This document shows positions 21,973-32,211 of a stretch of DNA of 64,000 bases, in pieces. The first letter of the stretch is position 1; every line of letters starts with the position of its first letter. The notes under the pieces are model-generated. The model made no database searches. It saw only the letters and a list, made by a program, of their open reading frames with translations, and was not told the origin of the DNA. The position numbers were made by a program, and so were the translations under genes. Source of the stretch: Furcasterigmium furcatum. Its lineage: Eukaryota; Ascomycota; Sordariomycetes; Glomerellales; Plectosphaerellaceae. The DNA is taken from contig BCIA01000004.1 of NCBI GenBank assembly GCA_001599815.1, forward strand, positions 2,074,047 to 2,138,046. Reading direction: 5' to 3'.

Positions 21973-22806
21973 ATGTCGTCCTCTCGTGGTCGTCCCGCTG
22001 GACCGGCGACCCTCACAAATGGCTATACCCCCGAACAGGGAAATGCACTAGCGCTCGAGGCCGGCCGGTCAGGAATAGATCAACTCTCTGCCGGGTTGAA
22101 CTTCTTCATCGATCTACTTCGAAGCCACGGCATCGCTTACGCTATTATGGGAGGGCTGGCCCTTTCCTTCAGAGGCTCGCCTCGAGAGACCCATGACGTC
22201 GACTTGAGCCCTGCCTGTGACATGCATACGCTTCGACAGATATGCCGCGGGAATTCTCGGTGAGCTTGAAGACCTGCACCGATTATGGACAGTCGGCTGA
22301 TCGTGAATCAGGATACTTATGCCTCTCGGCCCGACGTCTGGGGTGATGAGAGTGTTCGTGGAAGTCGGCCCTCGGTGCAGGGACAGTCCTGTCAAGGGCT
22401 GGGTTCAAATGGATCTCGCCCTCCCAGGTGTGTGCCTCCCTTCCATCTTACACGTTCTTGACTAACGCCCATCGAATCAGGATCCCTTGGCGCCCCTTTC
22501 CAGCTAGAGGGTCACACCGAGACCATAGTTGTCCCCATGGTGCAGGGCCCGCGGAGCTATGTCGTGATTGACCTCTTGACACACTTCCAGGCCAAGCTGG
22601 CCGCTTTTGCAGCCCGCAGTTCCAACAACGACTTCCAGGATCTCGTCTTCATGTCCACGAACTTCGCCCCCAAGGTCGCGGGCTTCCGCGACCGTCTGAG
22701 CATGGAGCAACGTCATCTTTTCGTGTCTCGGTTTGCCGCAGCGAATCCGGGCGCCGCCTATATGAACCGCGTACGCAAGATGAAACAGTTACTGGGCATC
22801 CCCTAA
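21973..22806 (+). CDS. MNT-type nucleotidyltransferase-fold protein with GG...DxD motif
   Basis: Three exons (21973-22259, 22312-22427, 22481-22806) encode 242 residues. After a short Pro/Gly-rich start, FFIDLLRSHGIAYAIMGGLALSFRG is followed by HDVDLSP. That is the minimal nucleotidyltransferase pattern GG followed by DxD (Asp-Val-Asp), with His before it. The region after intron 1 (PLGPTSGVMRVFVEVGP) and VQMDLALPGSLGAPFQL are typical of fungal relatives. The last third is helical, with VRKMKQLLG at the end. A metal-dependent nucleotidyl transfer activity is possible; acceptor and partner are unknown. Splicing at each junction is in phase and uses GTGAGC/AG and GTGTGT/AG. Confidence 0.78.
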
Positions 22807-23115
22807 AAGGCCAGGTTTATCAATTGAGCGTCTACCGGGCTGGCTTCTTGGATAGACAAATGCCAAATCTCCAATGTGCTACCGGGATGCTGTGCTGGGT
22901 CTTCGGGCCGACAGCACCTGTTGGTTGGAAGTGCTGGAAGAGATGGACATGGACAAGTCCAGAGTCCAATGAAAGTTACATCTATTGACACGGGTGCTAT
23001 GGTACAGAGAACATAGAAATAAAAAAGAAACTGCGCTACGCTCCTACTTGCGAGAAACAACTCAAGATGATCTTGCGCCAGCGCTCGCTCCGCGACGTGA
23101 CCGGGTGATCGACAG
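22807..23115. other. Convergent 3' region
   Basis: About 0.3 kb between the convergent nucleotidyltransferase and T5orf172 genes; only terminator and 3' UTR sequence is expected. Nothing else seen. Confidence 0.5.
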
Positions 23116-24327
23116 CTAAGATCTCATCCGCTTGATCTTGGCTCGAAGATCTTCAAGCTTCCACTCGAGATCGTTTGTCGCCCACTTAGTCGCCAGGAGA
23201 TCAGCGTCAGCGGCTTTGGATGGCTTGCTTCGCCGGCATTGGGCCATCTCCTGCCTGTTGATCTCGTCCCTCATTGAGGTGACTTCTTCGAGGATAAGCC
23301 TGAGCCTTGCCTCCAGCGCCTGAACTTCGGGATTGTTTTTGGTCTCAACGTCAGCGAGAACCCCTTTCCAGTACCTGTCAATCCATTTCCTGACGGTCAT
23401 GTCTCGGTAAGTGCAAAGATGCTCCACGGCGAGTGCGTCCCATTCCGGCAAGAGGCCACCGCTGGCTGCCCACGGACGCAGGTTGCTGAAGCGTTGCCAG
23501 AACAGGATGTAGTGCTTCACCTCTTCGACCGTCGCTGTGAACCACTCCTTGTGCTGAGTCTTGCACTTGTCCGTCTTGCACCTGACAACCTTCCAGCTTT
23601 CTGCATGAAGAGTGGCATGGACCAACGACTCGATTTTCAGCCCTGCGCAGGGCATGCGCTTAAAGAACTCGAGTTTCATGTCGAACTTGCACTTCGCGAC
23701 CTGTTCTGAAAGTCGTTTGAAGAGTCTGTGTCGATCGCCGTAGGTGGAGAGTTCTTTGTCCGAAACCTCGTTGGAGCCGGCGAATCCAATCTTCAGGTAG
23801 CCGGGGGTGCTTTTGTCAGAGAAGCAGTAGACATAGCCAGGAAGGGCTCCGATGTTCGAGTTTCTCATGACTTTGAGCAGATGGTGCACGGGATGGACCT
23901 TGTCAACCCGCTGTTCGAATTCCAAAGGCTGCGAGTTGCCTGTCGATCTTTCGTCCCAGCGAAGGCCGCTCCGAGCTGCATCCCACCTCTCCAGACGCTC
24001 CCGGAGGACTCCAATAACATCCTTGAATATCTTGTCATCGCGCTTCTTCTGGTGTGACCCGTTGCATACAAGCTGTACGGCGAGCATGTGCAACAGTTCT
24101 GAGAGACCCACAGACTCCTTGACGGTATCGTAGGTTTGCAGGTCTGCGCAAATCCTCCTAAGAAGAGCGAGTACCTGTTTGAGTCGGCCAGATATATTTT
24201 CTGTGCAGGAAACACCCGGGGACACGCCGGCCCAGCAGGTTATATCGTTTGTCCCTGCGCAGAGGTTGAGCACCCTCTCTATCTGGTCCACGGATAGTCT
24301 TCCGAGGTGGGTTTGACTGACTTCCAT
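23116..24327 (-). CDS. T5orf172-domain (GIY-YIG-like nuclease fold) protein
   Basis: Single exon, 403 residues, ATG at 24327. The central domain (about 162-275) starts with GYVYCFSD, continues with GYLKIGFAGS, and later has ESLVHATLHAE and HKEWF. This is the T5orf172/DUF1766 pattern, a relative of the GIY-YIG nuclease fold, in which GYVY and YLKIG are the paired strands. The N-terminal about 150 residues are helical and unfamiliar. After the domain comes a basic coiled-coil segment (LRLILEEVTSMRDEI ... KLEDLRAKIKRM). The family is expanded in filamentous ascomycetes, and DNA binding or nicking is suspected but unproven. No signal peptide. Confidence 0.85.
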   Translation of the reverse strand: MEVSQTHLGRLSVDQIERVLNLCAGTNDITCWAGVSPGVSCTENISGRLKQVLALLRRICADLQTYDTVKESVGLSELLHMLAVQLVCNGSHQKKRDDKIFKDVIGVLRERLERWDAARSGLRWDERSTGNSQPLEFEQRVDKVHPVHHLLKVMRNSNIGALPGYVYCFSDKSTPGYLKIGFAGSNEVSDKELSTYGDRHRLFKRLSEQVAKCKFDMKLEFFKRMPCAGLKIESLVHATLHAESWKVVRCKTDKCKTQHKEWFTATVEEVKHYILFWQRFSNLRPWAASGGLLPEWDALAVEHLCTYRDMTVRKWIDRYWKGVLADVETKNNPEVQALEARLRLILEEVTSMRDEINRQEMAQCRRSKPSKAADADLLATKWATNDLEWKLEDLRAKIKRMRS

Positions 24328-25116
24328 GGTGGAAAAAGATGCAGAGGTTTGATGAAGGACAGAAGGGGAGTGGAAGTCGGGTGGAGAAGATTGTCAAGTG
24401 CTGTGGGCAGGAATGATCGAGCTCGATTCTCATCGTGTTTGGGGCCTGGAGGACTAACTATTTATCACTCCGTGGTACTACTTGGAGGGAGTGCATCGAG
24501 GGAGGCCGTAGCCTTGTCCAACTGATACCACGGCCAGCCTTCCAAGATCCCGCAAGATGACAGGAGGCATGCAGGGGTTATAGGGCGAGTCGGGCTGATG
24601 TTCAGGGGTCCTTAGAACTGCAGGGGTCCTTCAATGTTTGGGCAAAACTCGCGGAGATCATTCGTCAGTTCTCGAGTTCAGCCTCAGCACGGAGTCACCG
24701 GAGAACAACCGCGACGTCTTGGCTGTTTTAGCGCCAACATCGCCACGCATCACCGTCCTGGAAGTGTGGCTGGGTGCATGCATGCAAGGAAGTTTGGAAC
24801 ACAATGATCATGACATCGTTCTATTCGCATGTACAAGTTCATTCGCACTTGGCAGTAGACACCTCTGCCCGCCTGACTCCCACGGGGCTGGTGAGGATCT
24901 CTCCAAGAGGGACACGACAATTCATGGTCGGGACTGTCAGGGGGGTGGCCGGGGTGTTCACGCCAGCGCCAATTTCTCCGTCACGTAAGGTACTAGCTTG
25001 CAAGAAGCTTGGGTTCGTTGCCGTCGTGAGGCTGACATCCATGTACTTGCGTATCTACTTTAGCCCCGGTCGACCTGCCAATTGATCCATAGCCGCGTAT
25101 CCTGGTGTCTTGTTGC
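24328..25116. other. Intergenic region, no gene recognised
   Basis: About 0.8 kb upstream of the T5orf172 gene and downstream of the SDR gene. It contains a short direct repeat of CAGGGGTCCTT near 24,600-24,631; otherwise featureless. Confidence 0.45.
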
Positions 25117-26163
25117 CTACAGCCACTGGGTAGTGCTGCCTAGATGGGACACGTACAGCCCCCCATCCCCGTTGGTCAAGCTCGACTTGTCGATGACAGA
25201 CAAGACATCGGCCACCGCCTCCTCAGGTGAGCGCAGACGAAACGTGGGTGAGTGCTTCGCAAACGCCTCGGTCATTTCGACCACGTGAGGCTGCTCCTCT
25301 GGGGAGGCTGACCACCAAAGCATTAGAAATCATATCTGATAAGAACCTGGGGTGCAACTTACGTTGGTCCAGGTGCCCAGTGTTGACAAGACCAGGGCAA
25401 ACGGCAAGGAACAAAACCCCTTCCTCTGCATACTGCGCAGACCACTTGGCAACAAGAGCGTTCAAGGCCGCCTTGCTGACAGAATAAGGGACTCCAAGCT
25501 TGACATTGTTCTTGCGAATCAGGGTCAGGTCTCCCATGCCGGAGGTGATGGCGACGGCCTTCTTCGCCTTGCCTTTGAGAATCAGAGGCAGATACGCGGT
25601 GAAGAGGTTGTTGTTGCCGATAACGTTGACACGAAACTGCTCAAGGAAGTCCGCCTCCAGCTTCTCAGGTGATTTGGTTCTATGCGAATTCGTGATTAGA
25701 TATTTGAAGTTCTGATTTCAGGAAGGGATGGCCTACATGACCTTCATCGGAAGGTTCCCAGACCACCCGGAGGTGGCAGCCGCATTCCCGATGATGTAGT
25801 CAAGGCTGCCTCCGGTGATAGAAGAAACAGTCTCCGCTGTTTGCTATGTAGAGTTTAGCAAGACTTGCTGGGGATTGCGGTCGAGCGCGTGGAAGACCTA
25901 CCTTCAACTGTTCCAGGTCTACAAGATCTGCCTGGACAATATGGACATTGGATCGGGCTCCAAGTTCAGCTGAGACTTTCTTCTCGGTGGCATCCTTGTT
26001 GCGCACAAGGCCAATGACGAGGTTCTCAGGGTTGTCAGAGAGTGTTTTGAGGAAGGCAAACTGTCGGTACCTGGCAGTCAGTTCAAGGTCAGGGGGTTGT
26101 CAAAAGGGGTGCACGTACGCCAAGTCCTCGAGAGACACCGGTAACAAGATAAGATGTAGGCAT
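25117..26163 (-). CDS. Short-chain dehydrogenase/reductase (SDR), classical type
   Basis: Five exons (26163-26119, 26060-25902, 25843-25737, 25679-25363, 25307-25117) encode 272 residues. The cofactor motif TGVSRGLG spans residues 8-15, Asn-Ala-Ala follows in YIIGNAA, the catalytic Ser is in AITSGMG, and Tyr and Lys are in PYSVSKAAL, the YxxxK motif. LAVCPGLVNTG follows the active site, as usual. This is an NAD(P)-dependent oxidoreductase, probably a ketoreductase; the substrate is unknown. It is divergent to the Zn2Cys6 regulator at 26769 with a 605-base shared promoter, so co-regulation is likely. Exon 1 is only 45 bases, and its junction was chosen to give GLGFAFLKTL. Confidence 0.85.
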
Positions 26164-26768
26164 GGTGGGCAAATTATGACTGAAACTGGGATTGTTGACT
26201 TGGATCTTTCTTTCCAGCGCATGGGATTTGGCACCCTCTTATACCTTGAAGTTTGACGCGTCGAAGCCACCGAGGTCCTAACTTGCAACTTTTTGCAAGC
26301 ATCTTGATTTCAAAGCGTCAGAGATAAAGACATACTCAGCGCCGGTGAATTTCCAATTTTAATCACTTTAGAAGGCGGGAGTTTGTCTGGCTGCCTGTCC
26401 CATGTCTAGCCGCGCAGAAAGATGCCATGAATTGCGATGGCTCACCGACGTTCACCGAGGTCTCCATAATTATCGCGGCTAATCCGAAATCGGGTGCCCC
26501 ATCGTCGCAGAAAGTTGCCTTTTGCGCGGAGCAATGTGTCTAGTCCCGTCGCTGATTCGTTCGTCAATGGGCATGGGGCTCGAAACCTCGGTGACTGCTT
26601 GATAAGCGGCCTTGGGATGGATGCTGACGATTCAAGCCGGAAGGGTTGAGGCACTCCTCGGCGCCTTTCTTCCGTTCTCTTCATCTTTTGACAACTTTTT
26701 GCGAGACTTTGGTCTCAAAGCCCGCCTCTGCTACCGTCTTTGAGTCTTACCCCCTAATTAACCCCGAA
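26164..26768. promoter_or_regulatory. Bidirectional promoter between SDR and Zn2Cys6 genes
   Basis: Contains a TATA-like element toward the SDR gene (minus-strand GTATAAGAG near 26,238-26,246). The motif CACCGAGGT occurs at about 26,268-26,276 and 26,453-26,461 and, inverted, within 26,584-26,595. There are two copies of CAACTTTTTGC (26,286-26,296 and 26,692-26,702); the first sits in a perfect inverted repeat CTTGCAA-CTTT-TTGCAAG (26,282-26,299). CGG/CCG-type motifs are the usual Zn2Cys6 targets. Confidence 0.5.
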
Positions 26769-28464
26769 ATGTCCAGCAAACGCTGTGGGACATGCATCGG
26801 TGAGTCTCCGATACGACGATGATACCCATCCCCACCGTTGCTTTCATGCTAAAAACCTGAAGGCCGCAAGATACGCTGTGATCGGCAAGTGCCGGCCTGC
26901 TCGCAGTGTCTGGGAACGGACCGCGATTGTCTGGGCTACGGTCTTCGCCTGTCATGGCCCCGCCAGAGTGACAGGAAACGCCACGTCTTGGGCCCGGCCA
27001 CAACTCGGAAACACACACGGACTCCAGCACGAGACGAGGCACTCCACTTCATTCCTGTGACAAACATGGATATTGGCATATATCGCTACCTGAAGTCCAC
27101 AGATCGTGTTGAAAGGGCTGCGTTGGCTCGGAGTCTGCGTCCGGCTCTGGCCTGGGCGCCACTCAAACTGACCACTGGAGAGAAGCACCTGTTGGAGTAC
27201 TGTAAGTTGGACGCTCTTGACCCTACATTATATGACTTCATACTCATTTAGGACTCCAGTTGACGCCCGCGCTTCAAATTATTTGACCACTCTCCACGAC
27301 AAACCTCTTGCCGGTCTGCTGGTACGCATTGCCGTGACGAGCAACTCTCTTGCCTGTGTGGCGGTCCAGCGATCAATCCTGGCTCTTTCATCGTTGCTCA
27401 GATACGGCGACAGCTTTGAAACACAGTACCTCAAGCTATCTGCTGTTCAAGCACTCGCAGCTTCGGCCAAGCACGGCGTATCATCTCAGAATGCAGCACA
27501 ACACGTGTCCGCAGGCCTCCTGTTGTGCATGCTCGAAGTAGGTGGTCGACGTTTGTGCAGAAGACGAGGTTCTTGAACTGACCAATGATAGATTTACGCG
27601 CACTCCGAGACGTCACATCAGTGGATTTGTTATGTCGAGGGTGCCAGAGATGTCGTTGCCGCGATTTCGACAGACTGGTTTGATCGCCATGACCTTTCCG
27701 ATCTCTCTGACTGGGTCTACCACCACGAAGTGTTGTCTCAATTCACCCTTGCCCATTGGAAGCCCGGCCTATTATTCGATGAGCATGCCGTCCGACCCTC
27801 GACGATGAAGCCGGCGGAACGCCCTCGATGTGGTCCAGAACCGGATCCCCGTCTTGTTCCGCGCACGACGGTGCAGAGGCGCAATGATATCCTGCGGACA
27901 CTGTCTGACGTGATCACGTCGGTAATTCCGACGGGTGATCAAAGGGGTCAGTCCGTTCAGTATCAAGACCGTATCCGCTCCATCAGGAATGACTTGTCCC
28001 GCCTTGTCCCGACTGACGACAAGGGTGTAAATCCGTCAGCCTTGATACCGGAATCTGCATCAGGAACATCTGCAGAGCTCATACATCGACTATACCAACT
28101 ATCTACTCTCATTTATCTTGAGGGAGCCTTAGGGAGTCGAGCCGGAGGGAGCAGCAAACTCGCTCGCTATGCTCGTGCAGGGCTCCACCTGCTTGGGAGC
28201 ATGCCGGAATGCACCCGGCCATTTCCGATTCTCATCATTGGCGCTGAGGCACAAACAGAGGAGGAGAGAAAATCGGTACTGGATCTCATTCACCGAACGA
28301 ATGATCTTCACCCAGATCGGCGCTTAGAATGCATGAAGGACGGGCTTATGCTGGCTCTGTGGAATCAAGATGATCTTCACGCGGCGGAACGGACGCAGCC
28401 TGGATACTTGGAAAGGCTCACGGTAATTCTGAGTCTGTGTGGAATGATACCTTCATTTGCGTAA
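26769..28464 (+). CDS. Zn2Cys6 fungal-type transcription factor
   Basis: Four exons (26769-26799, 26863-27201, 27260-27537, 27592-28464) encode 506 residues. The zinc cluster lies at residues 6-33 with exact spacing C-x2-C-x6-C-x6-C-x2-C-x6-C; exon 1 carries the first two cysteines and splicing in phase adds the rest (GRKIRC). A basic linker follows (PRQSDRKRH). The middle and C-terminal parts (EKHLLEYF, PLAGLLVRIAVTS, ACVAVQRSILALSS, LLLCMLE) match the Fungal_trans_2 type. The C-terminus ends in ERLTVILSLCGMIPSFA. It is nuclear and probably controls the divergent SDR gene and perhaps itself. The acceptor at 27259 was preferred because the upstream AG would create a stop. Confidence 0.88.
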
Positions 28465-28611
28465 CGGCTTGCGTTGCCCGCCAAATGTCATCGGTAGCAA
28501 TTGAGATAGCTCCGCCGCCGGCGCTCAGTTTCTTCTTCAAAAGTCTCCCAGAACTAACACCTGCCTTGGTGCGATTGACTCGAGAGAGATCTAATTGTAA
28601 AGAAGACCCAT

Positions 28612-29152
28612 TTAACACTTCCCCGAGTTGGGATCAGCCCTAGGAGAGGAATTAGTTATGTACCTCTAAAGCCACAGCACCAGAGGAGTAGACTCAAACC
28701 ACGTACCTGTAGTACCATCTTCCGTAGGTTGTTTGACCTCCCCGGCCGCAGCTATTAATCTCGCTGCTGAGGCCACCGTAGCACTCAGATGCGCCCAGGT
28801 CGCGATAAAGGGGGGCGTTCGGCCCGGAAAGACGGACAGTAAAGACGACATGTTTGTTGTCGGAGAGGTCCTGGCACATGACGAACCCGGTTCCTCTGCG
28901 ATAAGTGCGGGAAAGGAAGCCATTGCAGACAGACCGGGCGCGGGCCAGAGCTGTCCCACGGTCGTTCCCAAAGGTCGCCCCAGACTTAAAGCAGGCACGC
29001 TTCTCTAGATTGGAGTCAATCGAGTCAATCGAGTCGGGGATGGTTGCAACAGATGTCTCCGTGATGGCTGAAACAGGGGCCTCGGGCATGGCTGCAGCAG
29101 ATGCCATGCCAAGGCAGGTGGCGGCAAAGATGAGGAAAGTCGACAGCTGCAT
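28612..29152 (-). CDS. Secreted cysteine-rich protein with pro-peptide and Kex2-type site
   Basis: Two exons (29152-28707, 28639-28612) encode 157 residues. Residues 1-20 are a signal peptide (FLIFAATCLGMASAA). A short acidic pro-region follows with an Ile-Asp-Ser tandem (from a GAGTCAATC-type DNA repeat), ending LEKR at 49-52, a kexin-type cleavage site. The mature part (53-157) has six cysteines (54, 76, 93, 124, 135, 157), enough for three disulfides. The last exon adds the end YYRADPNSGKC; without splicing the last Cys is lost, and the intron has donor GTACGT, branch CTAAT and acceptor CTAG. Size, processing and cysteines fit an effector-like or antimicrobial secreted protein; activity is not deducible. 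No known toxin motif was assigned. Confidence 0.78.
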
Positions 29153-30299
29153 CTTGCGTAGTATTTGCGATGATGGGTTTTGAGTGATGTCAAGTGGAGG
29201 GTTTGTTGATGTTGTAGAAGTGAGTTTGAACGGCATGAGAGGGAGAGGACTCTGGCTTTTATGTCGCTTTCTCTGTCGGCCCGTTTCATCACGGACCGAA
29301 TCTACCAAACGTCCAACACCATAGAACAATGCTGAGCTGCTCAGTAAGTCTTGAAGATGATGACTGTAGGGCCATGAATACGCGGGAGCGCAGCCAATCA
29401 GCCTGTACGACGACAATCCCACTAACAACAAAGTGTCAGCGTTCAGGCTGTGCACAGCCCTTGCTTAATATGGAATTTAACGGTAGGCTGAGCGGGTTGC
29501 TAGAAGAAGAAATTCGTATCTGCAGTTGAATTGGGGAATTTAGCTGTCGAACACTATCATTCGATCCGCAAATAGCCACTTCTCCGCCTGAGGATGCTGT
29601 CCGGCAGGGATCACCTTGTCTTCCCATTTTAGCTATTCCGCCCGTCCGCCTGTCCGCCCCCATGACGGACACCTGAGGCAACCTTCCCGCGACTAAGCAG
29701 ACAGGTGACGATATTTAGAAATATGGATGTGACCAGGGACATACCAAGTATTGTCTGGGCGAGCGAAATTGGGGTTGTACTCACTACCCCATACACAGGC
29801 CACACCCATCATGATAGTACGACGCCCCACGATCGGGGTAAAATAATGCAATGACAGCACTTGTGTTGTAAGTCTTACCCATGCCTCGGCTTACATCCCG
29901 ATCATGACTCGCCCCTCAAGAAGAAGGCCAGCCATACATCACGCTCGAGCTCCTGGCGTGTGAGGCGAGGAATATGCTGCATTCGGACGAGCAGCGTCCT
30001 CGTCGGCGGGATCGCGTGGCCGCTGTGCCTATCGCTTTGAAGCCAATGATATGGGGTGGTGACGGTGAGCTGAGCTGGGATGTCGTTTCGTCGACAACTC
30101 GTTCTCGGCCTTGAGCTAAAGTCGTAGTTCATTGGAGTAAGATCTGTTGGATAGCAAACAACTTGACTAGAATACCAAGCGCAGGAAGCATAGGTACTCT
30201 GGATACGGCATGTCCCCTCCCCAAACGCCTTGTGCCTTGCCAATCTGGCCGTCTCTTGAAAACCGAACAACGAACAGTGAGCCCAATCAATTGCAACAC
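29153..30299. other. Intergenic region, no supported gene
   Basis: About 1.15 kb. The left end carries the promoter of the cysteine-rich protein gene (minus-strand CATAAAAGCC near 29,260). An open minus-strand frame at 29,902-30,270 has no domain and lacks a convincing start. Confidence 0.45.
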
Positions 30300-30887
30300 T
30301 TAGCAGTAAAGCCTTCCTTTCGCATCCTTCGTGGTGAAGCCAGACACCCCGAACTTATCAGGTTTCTTTCCCGCCTCGTCCAGGAAGGTCAGCGGCGCCA
30401 GGGCCCCAACCTGCGGATTGTTTGCGGCCTGGAGAGGGGCGAAGCCCTTGCTCTTGGCGGTGTTGTAGTCGAGGGTCACGCCAGTGGGCAGGTTGGGGCT
30501 GCTGTACAGGGTGCAGGACCTCTTGCCGCCGTCCCCGTGCATGAAGGTGTGCTTCCACACCCAGTTGGTGCATATGTCCGACTTCTCCAGGCACTTCGCG
30601 GCGCAGTCGCAGGCGGTCTTAAAGCCGTCCTTGAAGAAGAAGTGAAGCTCCGTGACGACGCCTGTCATGTCGATCCCCTGGTAGTACCGAACGCAGCCGC
30701 CCGCGTTGTTCGGGGCCTGCAGTGTCGGGAAGCGGCCCTTTGTGATTTTGCCCTTGCAGATCGCCCAGTCGGAATAGGTGTGGAAGGGGGGGAAGATGTC
30801 CTGGTTAGGTGGAGGGGGAGGACGGGCATCTGCCACGGCGGCAGATGCTGCCAGGATGAGGGCCAGAACAGTGGTAGTGAAACGCAT
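30300..30887 (-). CDS. Secreted cysteine-rich protein with apple/PAN-like core
   Basis: Single exon, 195 residues, ATG at 30887. The signal peptide covers 1-21 (TVLALILAASAAVADA), followed by a Pro-rich run. Eight cysteines lie in the mature part (44, 65, 93, 95, 99, 106, 125, 195), and the final residue is Cys. The stretch C-x1-C-x3-C-x6-C (ACDCAAKCLEKSDIC) followed by NWVWKHT and RSCTLYSS resembles the core of apple/PAN-like modules, where a helix with cysteines packs on a sheet ending in C.LY. A role in carbohydrate or protein binding outside the cell is an inference. A TATATA element lies about 130 bases upstream. No transmembrane segment or GPI signal. Confidence 0.75.
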   Translation of the reverse strand: MRFTTTVLALILAASAAVADARPPPPPNQDIFPPFHTYSDWAICKGKITKGRFPTLQAPNNAGGCVRYYQGIDMTGVVTELHFFFKDGFKTACDCAAKCLEKSDICTNWVWKHTFMHGDGGKRSCTLYSSPNLPTGVTLDYNTAKSKGFAPLQAANNPQVGALAPLTFLDEAGKKPDKFGVSGFTTKDAKGRLYC

Positions 30888-31905
30888 CTTGACTGTGATA
30901 TTGTCGAGTAATATGGATGGATAGGATAATATTTCAAAGACGGGCCGTCGACACCTTGGTGGTCATGGTACAGGCATGGAGTCCGGAGTGAGAGGAGGAG
31001 TATCGTCGCCCGAAGGCCAGTATATATCAACGTTGGTCCTCGGAGCCGGCTTCACCCCTGGATCTGGCAGGACACCCTCATATCCAGATTTGCGGCTGAA
31101 GAAAAGACAAATTGGCGGCATGACGTTCCAAACTTTCGTATCTGCTCACCCCGTTGCCGCGCGTCAGATGGTTGATGTTGTGCCGCCAGGAAAGATTGGA
31201 GACACCTGAGCAACCATTGTCGTTTAAACTATCAGACTACCAGCAGTAGTCGGCAAAGTCGGTTTGTCCGAACCCGACTACGACACGAGGACCGCGGAAG
31301 ATGTTTCTGGGGTCATACTCAGCCGCTCCTTTCCGCAAGGTCTGGTTGCTCATCCTTCAGACCTCGCGCCGGCCCCACACGGAGACCTCGATCGAAGGTG
31401 GGGCCGGCGCACTGGTCCCGGGACACCCGCGGACTGTGGACCGGCCTGCAATGACGCTGCTGAGTGTACACTAATTTCACGCCCGAGTATCATTAAAGGA
31501 CATTAAAATGGCTGATGCAATTTTGGCGGTGGCTAATAGTCGCTCCCTTGTTGGAGATACCTTGGTGTAGCGAAGAAAGATTCACAAGCTCGGTTGGGGG
31601 TCGGTCCGGTGATGATCACCGGCTGACCGAACTCACCGCTGATAAGATAAGGTTACGACCCCGCCCCTAGCATGGACAGGTCTGGCCCGGCGCTGGTGAG
31701 GATGAAGCAATCTTGACGTCAGCTTGGTCTTCCATCATAGATGGGAAGGGAGGACTTCTGTGGTGAATTAACTAGCAGTACTCGCTCTACTGCCGATATA
31801 TATAAGCTTCCACGGACAACTGCGACTTTCGCTTCCCCGCCTCCCATCTTCTTCTTGTCACCCAACACACAACTGTTCCTACATCTGCTTCCAAAATACA
31901 TCAAA
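30888..31905. other. Divergent promoter region, no gene recognised
   Basis: About 1 kb between the apple-like gene (minus) and the 83-residue protein gene (plus). A TATA element for the right-hand gene sits at 31,797-31,806 and one for the left-hand gene near 31,018. No supported coding sequence. Confidence 0.5.
31797..31806 (+). promoter_or_regulatory. TATA box of the small orphan gene
   Basis: TATATATAAG, 100 bases upstream of the ATG at 31906 and followed by a C/T/A-rich leader; a strong core-promoter match. Confidence 0.6.
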
Positions 31906-32211
31906 ATGCCTACTCTCAAGGGGCCGAAATCCCTTATCCCAGGGACCCAATCTCCTATCCCGGGAACGCAGTCTCCCCTCCCCGAAACCCAGTCTGAGCG
32001 CCAGGTAGGGGATACCCGTTGCATGTGGAAGGGCGCCGCGGAAATGTACAATGACCAGTGGAAGAAGAATCAGCTCAAGGTAAGACGGTGAGATCCGTGC
32101 CACATGACAGGACCAGCCAGCTGACCTGATCAGAACCTTTCCTCTAATCCACGGTGGCCTTGGGATGATTCCCTCGAGGCCAAGTACGGGCACGGCAAGC
32201 ACTTGCATTGA
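31906..32211 (+). CDS. Small orphan protein with IPGTQSP repeats
   Basis: Two exons (31906-32079, 32134-32211) encode 83 residues. The N-terminus carries three heptad-like repeats (LIPGTQSP, IPGTQSP, LPETQS), followed by a Trp/Lys-rich part (CMWKGAAEMYNDQW) and, after the intron, PRWPWDDSLEAKYGHGKHLH. There is no signal peptide and no known domain. Support comes from the strong TATA and pyrimidine-rich leader, a standard intron (GTAAGA donor, CTGAC branch, CAG acceptor) in phase 0, and the non-random Trp-rich composition. Likely lineage-specific; function unknown. Confidence 0.5.

Noticed and set aside
29902..30270. 122-codon minus-strand frame
   Set aside because: No domain, no promoter signal, composition not coding-like. 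Could be a fragment of an unknown gene but unsupported.
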